This document shows positions 8,450-14,316 of a DNA stretch of 15,313 nt, in pieces. Below the pieces are notes generated by a model. It was not told where the DNA came from. It did not search any database and worked only from the letters and a program-made list of their open reading frames with translations. The position numbers were made by a program, and so were the translations under genes. Origin of the DNA: Pseudomonadota bacterium (GTDB lineage Bacteria > Myxococcota > Polyangia > Polyangiales > Polyangiaceae); assembly GCA_023419055.1 (NCBI GenBank), contig JAEZYO010000134.1:1-15313 (forward strand), in the 5' to 3' direction. Position 1 is the stretch's first letter. Every line of letters begins with the position of its first letter.

Positions 8450-8485
8450 CGGGTCCGTTCATAACATGCTAAACTCGGCCGCACG
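8450..8485. promoter_or_regulatory. Very short divergent intergenic region
   Basis: Only 36 bases separate the start codons of the Cys-rich lipoprotein (minus) and the thioredoxin-fold lipoprotein (plus). The A/T-rich core ttcataacatgctaaactc could supply back-to-back -10-like elements, with both -35 regions inside the opposite gene's leader. Neither start has a visible Shine-Dalgarno sequence, so leaderless or near-leaderless transcripts are plausible. The layout implies that the two genes share promoter DNA. Confidence 0.4.
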
Positions 8486-9175
8486 ATGACGGCAAACGCC
8501 CGCCTTCTCGGTCTCGCTCTCGTCCTCGCGGTCTCCCAGACCGGTTGTGAGAGTGAACCGCTGGAGGTGCCTCCGGCGACCGAAGCGCCCTCCGGCGACG
8601 AGCCCATCGACCCGGGCCAGGACTTCGCTGCCATCGAATACCCGGAGGGGCCCTACGGGAACCGGGAAGGCGCCATCATCCCGAACCTCCAGTTCTTGGG
8701 TTGGCGCGAGCCGGCGGCTGCCGCCTACGACCCGGCGGAGTTCGAGACGGTCCGTCTCTCCGATTTTTACAACCCGGACGGCAGGCGCGGAAACACGAAG
8801 GTCCTACTCCTGAACGCCTCGGCCATCTGGTGCAGCGTCTGTCGCTCCGAGATGCGCCACTTCCAGCAGAACGACCTCTATCGTCAGTACAAGGAGCGCG
8901 GGCTCGAGATCGTGGGGATCCTCTTCGAGGACAACAACTACAACCCGGCCAAGCCGGAAGACCTGGTTGCCTGGGGCTCACCTCGCAACTTCGACATCCA
9001 GTTTCCCCTGGTGCTCGATCCGGGGTTCAAGATCGGCGCCTTCTTCATCTCGGACGCGACGCCGCTCAACCTCTTGGTCGACGCCGAGACGATGCAGATC
9101 ATCGACGCGACCATGGGCTACGACCCGTCGGCGGACTCGAGCTACTGGCGCCTGATCGACACGCTGCTCGACTAG
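8486..9175 (+). CDS. Thioredoxin-fold (TlpA/AhpC-like) lipoprotein, WCSVC active site
   Basis: This 229-residue protein has a signal peptide ending QTGC (Cys21), then an acidic Pro-rich linker. YPEGPYG...NLQFLG (residues 52-72) repeats the N-terminal motif of the protein at 2285-2923. The thioredoxin core has TKVLLLNASAIWC, redox pair Cys116-Ser-Val-Cys119 and cis-Pro candidate Pro193 (ATPLNLLVD). Shared blocks (FYNPDGR versus FYDPTGS, AIWCS, FP-x-VLDP, PLNL-x-DA-x2-MQI) show clear paralogy. It is likely an envelope thiol oxidoreductase. The gene after it, 20 bases downstream on the same strand, encodes a classical TlpA type, so two different redox proteins are made together. The residues around the lipid Cys (GCESEP) are identical to those in the divergent Cys-rich protein. 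No SD is visible before this ATG. Confidence 0.92.
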   Translation: MTANARLLGLALVLAVSQTGCESEPLEVPPATEAPSGDEPIDPGQDFAAIEYPEGPYGNREGAIIPNLQFLGWREPAAAAYDPAEFETVRLSDFYNPDGRRGNTKVLLLNASAIWCSVCRSEMRHFQQNDLYRQYKERGLEIVGILFEDNNYNPAKPEDLVAWGSPRNFDIQFPLVLDPGFKIGAFFISDATPLNLLVDAETMQIIDATMGYDPSADSSYWRLIDTLLD

Positions 9176-9195
9176 GCTCGCTCTCACTCGTCTCG

Positions 9196-9723
9196 ATGAA
9201 TCTCCGACCTCTCGCGGCCGCACTCCTCTCGTTCGCCGTATCGGCGTGTGGGCAGCCGGAAGCGCGCACCGCACAACCCGAGACGACCACAGCAGCCACC
9301 CCGCCGGATTTCGAGCTCGCGACCCTGAGCGGCGATACGGTTCGGCTGAGCGATCATCTCGGCCGCGACGTGATCCTGATCGATTTCTGGGCAACCTTCT
9401 GCAAGCCGTGCCTGCGCGCGATGCCCCAGCTCGACGCCCTCTACGAAAAGTACCGGGAGCGCGGCTTCGTCGTGCTCGGCGTCTCCATCGATTCTCCGAA
9501 CGAGCTCGACGAGGTGCGCGCCACGGCGAGCCGGCTCGAAATCGACTTCCCCATCTTGCTCGATCAGGAGACGCGAGTGGTCTCGCTGTACAACCCCAAG
9601 ACCAGCGCTCCCTATAGCGTGCTCATCGGGCGCGACGGCCGCGTGATCCGCAAGCAAGAAGGCTACACGACGGGCGACGAAGCCGCGGTCGAAGCCGACA
9701 TCGTCGGCGCCCTCCAACGCTGA
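9196..9723 (+). CDS. TlpA/ResA-type thioredoxin-fold lipoprotein, FCKPC active site
   Basis: This 175-residue protein starts at the ATG just before a clean lipoprotein signal (lipobox VSAC, Cys18); the upstream in-frame extension is a shadow of the preceding gene. Residues 36-175 match the classical TlpA/ResA layout: PPDFELATLSGDTVRLSDH, then LIDFWATFC with redox pair Cys69-Lys-Pro-Cys72, then a YRERGFVVLGVSID strand and cis-Pro139 (SAPYSVLIG). Family members reduce disulfides of exported proteins, for example in cytochrome c maturation, or act as general periplasmic reductants. No cytochrome-maturation gene is nearby, so a specific role is not assigned. It forms a two-gene operon with the preceding redoxin. 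The convergent gene ends at 9811, and a perfect inverted repeat lies between the two. Confidence 0.92.
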   Translation: MNLRPLAAALLSFAVSACGQPEARTAQPETTTAATPPDFELATLSGDTVRLSDHLGRDVILIDFWATFCKPCLRAMPQLDALYEKYRERGFVVLGVSIDSPNELDEVRATASRLEIDFPILLDQETRVVSLYNPKTSAPYSVLIGRDGRVIRKQEGYTTGDEAAVEADIVGALQR

Positions 9724-9753
9724 CTTTCGTCGCTTCATCGCCTACTTGGAGCC

Positions 9754-9796
9754 GGTCGAGATGAACCTCGCGTGCGAGCGCGTATCCATCTCGACC
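9754..9796. repeat. Perfect 10-base inverted repeat between convergent genes
   Basis: ggtcgagatg (9754-9763) pairs exactly with catctcgacc (9787-9796). The 23-base loop holds an inner hairpin, ctcg-cgtg-cgag (9767-9778). It sits between the stop of the TlpA gene (9723) and that of the convergent gene (9811), where a bidirectional transcription stop is expected. Neither side has a T tract, so it is not a canonical intrinsic terminator. Confidence 0.6.
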
Positions 9797-9810
9797 AGAC
9801 TCACCACACC

Positions 9811-10623
9811 TTACTCTGCGAAGCGCAGATTATCGAGCCGGACCCTATCAGGAGCGTCCGAAGCGAGGTTCACCGCGAGGTGAACCTGCGCGTCAGCGTA
9901 GTTGCCCGCGAGAGCGGCCACCGCGGGAGCGGTCAGCGAGAAGGAAGCCGTGCTGAAGGCACCTCGCGTGAGCGGGGTGAGCTCCACCTGACCAATGTAC
10001 TCGTGGACGAGGCCCGCGCTCGGGACCGAGATGTACGCCTGAACCGCGCCTGCGTACCCCGACTCCGGCTGAGCCTCCGGTACGAAAACGTCGACCAGCA
10101 GCGTATTGCCGAGGTCCGGGAAATCGCTCTTCGCGAACTGCACGGAGGAGAGCTCGGTATACCCCCCGAAGTCGACGCGCATCGAGGCGAAGCCTTCGGT
10201 GAACAGCTCCGTATCGACGCTCAGCGTGCCCTGCGAGGCAATCCACTCGCCGACGTCCTCGAACGCAGTAAGCAGCGGGAACGGAGTGAGGTCCGCGAGT
10301 TTCCACGGCGCATTCAGGGCGCCTGGCTTGTTCGAGGTGTCACTCACGTGATCCTCGGTAGCGCGGTAGAACTGGCACTCGTCGCGAACGATCTGCCCGC
10401 GATGATACGTGACTTCCACGACGGAGCTGCTGTCTTCCCAAGCCCGGATGGGCTCGACCCCTTCGCCGACGCCACCTTGCACCGAATAGCTCTTCCAGGG
10501 CACGACCAGCGTACAATCAGGCACCAAGAAGGAGAAATCGTCGAGGCGAAACGTGTAGAGAGCGCCGTTACCGAGCTCGCCGTTCGCGCCTCCGAGCTTC
10601 TCGAAGAGAGCGCCCACGACCAT
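9811..10623 (-). CDS. Hypothetical protein with jelly-roll-like C-terminal domain, possibly the 3' part of a frameshifted gene
   Basis: The start is either ATG at 10623, given here, or GTG at 10635, which overlaps the upstream stop by 11 bases. From the GTG the protein is 274 residues. No signal peptide is seen, odd among exported neighbours. Residues 25-120 (GTG numbering) are beta-rich with two Cys (41 and 87) and are not recognised. Residues 125-272 look like a carbohydrate-binding-module or galactose-binding-like beta-sandwich: FEDVGEWIASQGT, EGFASMRVDFGGYTE, LLVDVFVPE and a final VRLDNLRF. Such domains end many secreted myxobacterial proteins. The upstream lipoprotein frame ends exactly here, and skipping one base (the T of its TGA) would fuse the two frames. 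So this may be the body of a lipoprotein whose N-terminus is 10625-10960. Real coding is likely; the gene structure is not settled. Confidence 0.7.
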   Translation of the reverse strand: MVVGALFEKLGGANGELGNGALYTFRLDDFSFLVPDCTLVVPWKSYSVQGGVGEGVEPIRAWEDSSSVVEVTYHRGQIVRDECQFYRATEDHVSDTSNKPGALNAPWKLADLTPFPLLTAFEDVGEWIASQGTLSVDTELFTEGFASMRVDFGGYTELSSVQFAKSDFPDLGNTLLVDVFVPEAQPESGYAGAVQAYISVPSAGLVHEYIGQVELTPLTRGAFSTASFSLTAPAVAALAGNYADAQVHLAVNLASDAPDRVRLDNLRFAE

Positions 10624-10624
10624 G

Positions 10625-10960
10625 TCAGGCGTCACGAGCGATCGCGATCGCCTCGTCGATCGGGTGATTTTCAGTCATCGGATCGGTTTTGAATGGGCTC
10701 ACGAAGCAGGGGACGTAGTCGGCCCTCCACATGCAGCGCGAGAATCGTTCGCTAGTCGCGTAGGCACGCTCCAAAAGGAATGCGTGCCGGATCGCGTGCT
10801 GTTCCGGCTCCGTACAACCCGGAAAGTACGTATTTCCGAGGATCGGTTGCGCTACCGTCTCCGTTACTGGCGTGTCCGATGACTCCGCCGAAGAGCACGC
10901 CGCGCACACTCCACACACACCCGTCCCTAATAGGCACTTGATGACCCAATCAAAACGCAT
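10625..10960 (-). CDS. Short lipoprotein frame, possibly the 5' part of a frameshifted gene
   Basis: This 111-residue frame starts at the ATG beginning MRFDWVIK, just before a hydrophobic signal ending CAAC (Cys22; Cys at -3 makes the lipobox atypical). A farther upstream start at 11086 would add 42 residues before the signal and was rejected. After a Ser/Thr/Glu-rich linker, spaced Cys and aromatics (FPGCTEP at 47-53, FSRCMW at 73-78, YVPC at 82-85) resemble the N-terminal part of a longer secreted myxobacterial protein family I remember only loosely. The chain stops abruptly after AIAIARDA without a domain end. It is either a small lipoprotein coupled to the next gene (TGA, one base, ATG) or the front of one protein broken by a one-base frameshift. 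Confidence 0.6.
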   Translation of the reverse strand: MRFDWVIKCLLGTGVCGVCAACSSAESSDTPVTETVAQPILGNTYFPGCTEPEQHAIRHAFLLERAYATSERFSRCMWRADYVPCFVSPFKTDPMTENHPIDEAIAIARDA

Positions 10961-11666
10961 GAACCACCGCCCTTGTTGAATGCCCGAGTTCCTCGCTACC
11001 GGAGCGCGTTGGATTTTGCAATTCAAAAAACCCGACACACAGTCGTCACCCAGAGCGGTGATGTTGCGCCTCCGTGAAAAGCGCACGAGCCAGCGCCGCG
11101 AGGTCGGACATCATTCGTCACACCGTGCTCGATGCCCTCCGACGGCCTAGCTTCGAGTCGCCCGAACGAGCGCTGCGCGAGGAAGCTCACCCTCCCGAGT
11201 GGAGTAGCGGACCTGCTCAGCACTCCCGTGTCGGTCCCGGGCCACTTGATTGAAGCAGAATTCAATCGGGCGCCGACGAACGCTCTGGTCCACCGGTGAG
11301 AGCTCCGCCCGAGCGCGGACATCTGGTCGCCCAACTCACGGGCTCGAGCCAATCTCCGCGGAGCACCGCGCTTGCCCGTCGAAACTTGCGCAGGCAAGCC
11401 GATCACCCGCTCGACTCGGCCGCCGCTACGCGCTTTGATGGCGCGGAGCCGCTCGATTTAGCTGCGCTCGCTCTTTTGAGGCGCGTCAGACGCCTAGAAC
11501 TTGACCGGACCCACAGGAGCGGTTCACCTCAGGTGAGCGCGCCGCCAACCGAGAGGCCTGATTCACCGTTCTTCGCCGCGACGAACACGCCGAAAACGCG
11601 GTACCTCGCCCATTCACGTGCGCGGGTCACCCGCTCTGCATGATGGGAGCCGGCGGTGGTGAGCGC
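10961..11666. other. Long non-coding stretch, no gene supported
   Basis: About 700 bases lie between the start of the short lipoprotein frame and the end of the SelP-like gene. Small ORFs on both strands (for example 11023-11406 minus and 11296-11643 plus) have shadow-like Arg/Ser/Pro-rich composition, no signal peptide, no RBS and no recognisable motif. Base composition is more mixed than in the genes. I see no tRNA, no CRISPR and no convincing terminator. The end near 10961-11040 should hold the promoter of the minus-strand lipoprotein frame. Confidence 0.4.
11014..11028 (-). promoter_or_regulatory. A/T-rich inverted repeat upstream of the lipoprotein frame
   Basis: ttttg (11014-11018) and caaaa (11024-11028) form a symmetric site with a 5-base centre, followed by more A residues to 11030. 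It stands out in GC-rich DNA and lies 54-68 bases upstream of the start at 10960, a plausible promoter or operator position. No clear -35/-10 pair could be assigned. Confidence 0.25.
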
Positions 11667-12242
11667 TCAACCACCGAGGGCGCGCTGGAGCGCGGCCTTC
11701 AAGTTCGCCTGACCCTCCTTGAGGATCGGGTTACCGACCGGCTTGCCCCCGAAGGGGAAGTATTCGACGAACACTCCGGTGCCGCTGTAGACGAAGATGT
11801 CGTCGCGCGAACCGCCGTGCTGGTCCCAGGCGCGCACCTGCTTCGTGTCCTGAAAGACCGGGTAGCTGCAGAGCTCGTAGAGGAGCTGCGGGTTGCCGTC
11901 GTCCGCGTCGTTGATGGCGCAAAACTCGATCTTCATACCTTCGTCGCGCCACTCCTCGAGGAGAGGGTCGAGCGCGGAGGCGATGCCCTGGCAAGTATTG
12001 CAGCCGCCCGCCAAGAGCGCGACGAGCATGGCCGATCCCTCGAATGCCTCGAGGCCGTAGAGCTCGCCGTGACGCTCGCTCATGGGCTGGACGTCTTCGA
12101 GCTTCCAGGACGGCGCGTCTCCCAGCGGCTCATCGACCGCCGGCGGGCCTCCGCAACCCACGAGCGTTACCGAACCGGCGCCGATGAGGAAGTCACGGCG
12201 CCGCACGCGCGAAAGCAGGGAAGGAGGATGAACGAGAGCCAT
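11667..12242 (-). CDS. Selenoprotein P N-terminal-like thioredoxin-fold lipoprotein (Cys form), Tat signal
   Basis: This 191-residue protein starts at the ATG before a twin-arginine signal (SRVRRRDFLIGAGS) ending in lipobox LVGC (Cys30), so it is probably exported folded by Tat and lipidated. An in-frame extension to 12389 adds 49 residues before the signal and runs through repeat DNA, so it was discarded. The core matches the N-terminal domain of animal selenoprotein P as I recall it: APSWKLEDVQPM versus PPAWSIRDQDPM, VALLAGGCNTC versus VALLQASUYLC, and GGSRDDIFVYSGTG versus NGSKDDFLIYDRCG. Cys81 takes the place of the Sec, and Cys84 is the resolving Cys. The usual thioredoxin cis-Pro is replaced by the SRDD segment, as in SelP. 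It is likely a thiol oxidoreductase or peroxidase on the envelope. Extra cysteines are 108 and 125. The gene is monocistronic and diverges from the Cys-ladder lipoprotein gene. Confidence 0.85.
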   Translation of the reverse strand: MALVHPPSLLSRVRRRDFLIGAGSVTLVGCGGPPAVDEPLGDAPSWKLEDVQPMSERHGELYGLEAFEGSAMLVALLAGGCNTCQGIASALDPLLEEWRDEGMKIEFCAINDADDGNPQLLYELCSYPVFQDTKQVRAWDQHGGSRDDIFVYSGTGVFVEYFPFGGKPVGNPILKEGQANLKAALQRALGG

Positions 12243-12304
12243 GGCGCGCAAAAGGTAGCGTACGAAGCGAGCGCTCACCAGGAAGGTCGGCTCTGACGAT
12301 CCGC

Positions 12305-12360
12305 GGTGTCCCATTCGACCGCGTTCGATAAGCGGACACATCAATTCGATAAGGGACACC
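12305..12360. repeat. Inverted and direct repeat cluster, possible IS-end remnant
   Basis: ggtgtccc (12305-12312) is the exact inverse of gggacacc (12353-12360). Inside, ttcgataagcggacac (from 12324) is repeated as ttcgataagggacac (from 12345), 21 bases apart, and a partial ttcgaccgcg lies at 12314. Closely spaced terminal repeats of about 20 bases with gtgtcc edges recall ends of IS21-type elements, but no transposase is present. The IS reading is a guess; the repeats are directly visible. Confidence 0.55.
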
Positions 12361-12398
12361 ATGAAGGACTGCGAATGCGAAGAACGCACTCTCCTTTC

Positions 12399-12499
12399 GA
12401 CCGCGACAGCCTCGTCATGGTGCCGCGCTGTTGGACCGCGACAGCTTCGTCATGGTGCGACTCCCGCGCTGACGGACCACGACAGTTTCGTCATGGTGT
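12399..12499. repeat. Three-copy degenerate tandem repeat (25-base core)
   Basis: Cores at 12399-12423, 12434-12458 and 12475-12499 follow gacc[ga]cgacag[ct][ct]tcgtcatggtg[ct], with start-to-start steps of 35 and 41 bases. The gaps also share a cgcgctg piece before copies 2 and 3. It is upstream of the Cys-ladder gene and could be an array of regulator-binding sites or an intergenic repeat family. Too few, too degenerate and too closely spaced for CRISPR. Confidence 0.7.
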
Positions 12500-12621
12500 G
12501 CGAAACTCGATGTTTCCGAGCGTTTTTTGAAGTTCCGCGCAATCCGAGAAGAGTTCAAAGGCAGAGCGCCGAACGGAGTCGAACCGGCTCTCGAGAGAAG
12601 TGCGTGACTGTCCCTTCGTGA

Positions 12622-12639
12622 CCCACCTCACAAGGTGGG
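12622..12639. repeat. Perfect 7-base-pair hairpin
   Basis: cccacct (12622-12628) and aggtggg (12633-12639) enclose a four-base loop. No T tract follows on either strand, so it is not called a terminator. It could be an operator or an RNA structure if transcribed. Confidence 0.4.
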
Positions 12640-12842
12640 CAACAGTGTGCTGACCGGGCGTTCGTTCCGTGTTTCGAGTCATGAACTCCGTGAATGAAGT
12701 TTGGCCGAACGTCGTCGAAGGGGCGATCATCTGCGCTTGCTTGGGTCCGGTCAGGGAGCAAATCCCGCGAGATTTTGAGGGTTCCGTTTGCGCGAAAGTT
12801 CGGGTTAGACTCGGACCTCCGCGTGTTTTGAAGAGTCGTAGC

Positions 12843-12861
12843 TTGCGCCGGCGCGGCGCAA
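12843..12861 (+). promoter_or_regulatory. Strong leader hairpin upstream of the Cys-ladder gene
   Basis: ttgcgccg (12843-12850) pairs perfectly with cggcgcaa (12854-12861) around a three-base loop. It ends 68 bases before the ATG, so it probably lies in the 5' untranslated leader if transcription starts upstream. It might stabilise the mRNA or take part in regulation; no known riboswitch is recognised. Confidence 0.35.
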
Positions 12862-12913
12862 CGGGAGCCTACCGAAGCCATGCCTGAGGTCGATTCCCGC
12901 GCAGATTACCGTT

Positions 12914-12920
12914 AAGGAGA
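12914..12920 (+). promoter_or_regulatory. Ribosome binding site AAGGAGA
   Basis: aaggaga ends 9 bases before the ATG at 12930. It is the clearest Shine-Dalgarno sequence in the window, where most genes lack one, suggesting strong translation of the Cys-ladder lipoprotein and fixing its start. Confidence 0.8.
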
Positions 12921-12929
12921 GCTTTCCCA

Positions 12930-14258
12930 ATGAAGAAGAGTTTTCGCTTGAGTCCGATTTCCGCAGTGTTCGCCACCGCCCTCGCAGCGTCCGCCGTCGC
13001 GGGCTGTGGTGAGGACGGTCTTCCCGGAAACCCCGCCGGTGATCTGTGCTGCACCGAGTTCAGCGTCGGCGCGGACATGACCGGCGTCGACTGGGGTCTG
13101 GATGCCTCCGCGAACGCCAAGGTCTCGGCGCTGGCTCAAGCGTCGGCGGACATGTCGGTCGTCGCTTCCGGGTCCTTGGACGACATGACCATCGCCTGCC
13201 AGAACATCGCGCTCGACCTGGGTGCGGATCCCGACGACGCGAGCGTCAAGGGCAAGACGGGCAAGGCCGGCATGCAGGCCTGGTGTGCGCTCGCCGTGAC
13301 GAGCATCAAGGCGAGCTTCGGTGCAAGCGGCGAGATCAAGGGTTCCTTCGCGGTCGACTTCGAGCCGCCGAAGTGCACGGCCTCGGTCTCGGCTACGGCC
13401 AATTGTCAGGCGAGCTGCAGCGGCAGCGCGTCCTGTGACCTCGACGCGCACCCCCCGAAGTGCGAGGGCGGCAAGCTCTCCGTCGAGTGCAGCGGCTCCT
13501 GCAAGGCGAGCGCGGAGACTCCCTCGGTCAAGTGCGAAGGTTCCTGCTCGGGCTCGTGCTCGGGTAGCTGCACCGCCGAAGCGGGCGCGTCGGTCACCTG
13601 CCAGGGCAAGTGCGACGGCACCTGCAAGGGCGCGGCCGAGGGCGGCACCGGCACCGGCATCAAGGCCGACGGCACCTGCGACGGCCAGTGCGAAGGCACC
13701 TGCGAGATGGCGGCGGACGCCAAGGTCGAGTGCGAAGGCAGCTGCACGGGTAGCTGCGAAGGCACCTGCGAAGCGAAGCCCGGTGGCTTGAAGGCCGAGT
13801 GCGACGGCGAGTGCATGGGTGAAGCCAGCGCGCCGAAGTGCGAGGGCGGCGAGCTCAAGCTCGAGTGCTCCGCGGACGTGGACTGCAACGCGAACTGCGA
13901 AGCGAGCGCGAGCGCGAAGGCGGAGTGCACCCCGCCGTCCGTCAGCGTCGCGTTCGAGGCGAGCGGCAGCGTGAACGTCGAGGCGCAGGCCAAGATCGAC
14001 GCCGCGGTGGCGTCGCTCAAGGCGAACCTCCCGAACCTCCTCGTCGTGCTCGAGGCCCGCGGCAAGGCGTTCACGGGCAGCATCGAAGCCGTCGCGGACG
14101 CCGGCGTCAGCATCAGCGGCGACATCGCCGGTGGTGACGCGAGCCTCAAGGCGGTCGCTTGCGTGACCGCGATGGGCGCGACCGTGGCCGCCGCGGTCGA
14201 CAACTTCGGCGCTTCGCTGAAGGCCGCTGGCGACATCAAGGGCGCCGTCGGCTTCTAA
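12930..14258 (+). CDS. Cys-ladder lipoprotein with C-x3-C repeats
   Basis: This 442-residue protein has a textbook signal and lipobox VAGC (Cys26). Residues 40-148 form an Ala/Ser/Asp-rich region with a few Cys (40, 41, 90, 119). Residues 149-333 hold 28 Cys, many at exact four-residue spacing: 202/206/210/214, 224/228/232, 250/254/258 and 268/272/276/280, in a C-[ESDT]-G-[STK]-type pattern broken by Gly/Lys linkers. Residues 340-442 are again Ala/Gly/Asp-rich, resemble the N-terminal flank in composition, and hold one Cys (411). I recognise no named domain. The regular ladder could be a disulfide-braced rod or a metal-binding (metallothionein-like) segment; both are inference. It has a strong RBS, its own terminator and codon use like its neighbours, suggesting an abundant, single-gene product. 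Confidence 0.92.
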   Translation: MKKSFRLSPISAVFATALAASAVAGCGEDGLPGNPAGDLCCTEFSVGADMTGVDWGLDASANAKVSALAQASADMSVVASGSLDDMTIACQNIALDLGADPDDASVKGKTGKAGMQAWCALAVTSIKASFGASGEIKGSFAVDFEPPKCTASVSATANCQASCSGSASCDLDAHPPKCEGGKLSVECSGSCKASAETPSVKCEGSCSGSCSGSCTAEAGASVTCQGKCDGTCKGAAEGGTGTGIKADGTCDGQCEGTCEMAADAKVECEGSCTGSCEGTCEAKPGGLKAECDGECMGEASAPKCEGGELKLECSADVDCNANCEASASAKAECTPPSVSVAFEASGSVNVEAQAKIDAAVASLKANLPNLLVVLEARGKAFTGSIEAVADAGVSISGDIAGGDASLKAVACVTAMGATVAAAVDNFGASLKAAGDIKGAVGF

Positions 14259-14282
14259 GACCGTCGAGGTCCAGAAACGTGG

Positions 14283-14316
14283 AACGCCGGCTCGCAAGGG
14301 CCGGCGTTTCGCTTTT
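14283..14316 (+). terminator. Intrinsic terminator after the Cys-ladder gene
   Basis: aacgccggc (14283-14291) pairs perfectly with gccggcgtt (14300-14308) around an 8-base loop and is followed by tcgctttt. It lies 25 bases after the stop codon at 14258 and before the Mrp gene. This is the clearest terminator in the window. Confidence 0.88.

Larger units (their letters stand above)
12243..12929. other. Long non-coding divergent region with repeats
   Basis: These 687 bases separate the divergent SelP-like and Cys-ladder genes. ORFs within it (for example 12555-12881 minus) have no recognisable motif, signal or RBS. The stretch holds a repeat cluster near 12305-12360, a three-copy tandem repeat at 12399-12499, a hairpin at 12622-12639 and a leader hairpin at 12843-12861. 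Promoters for both flanking genes must lie here, but I could not assign a convincing -35/-10 pair. Confidence 0.5.

Noticed and set aside
7073..8464. 463-codon plus-strand open frame opposite the Cys-rich lipoprotein
   Set aside because: Arg/Ala/Thr-rich shadow that also overlaps the end of the protease gene; the minus strand has the lipobox and ordered Cys repeats.
9772..10692. 306-codon plus-strand frame opposite the jelly-roll protein
   Set aside because: Arg/Glu/Val-rich shadow without motifs; the minus strand shows a coherent beta-sandwich sequence.
11023..11643. Small ORFs in the gap on both strands (11023-11406 minus, 11296-11643 plus)
   Set aside because: No RBS, signal, motif or coding-like composition.
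11991..12002. Selenocysteine codon in the SelP-like gene
   Set aside because: Both redox positions are TGC in the minus-strand reading frame, and no in-frame TGA occurs before the normal stop.
12399..12499. CRISPR array
   Set aside because: Only three degenerate copies with 10-16 base gaps that share sequence themselves, and no cas gene.
12556..12605. tRNA 3' end on the minus strand (ggttcgactcc-like segment)
   Set aside because: The putative T-arm stem does not pair (3 of 5) and no anticodon or acceptor stem can be drawn.
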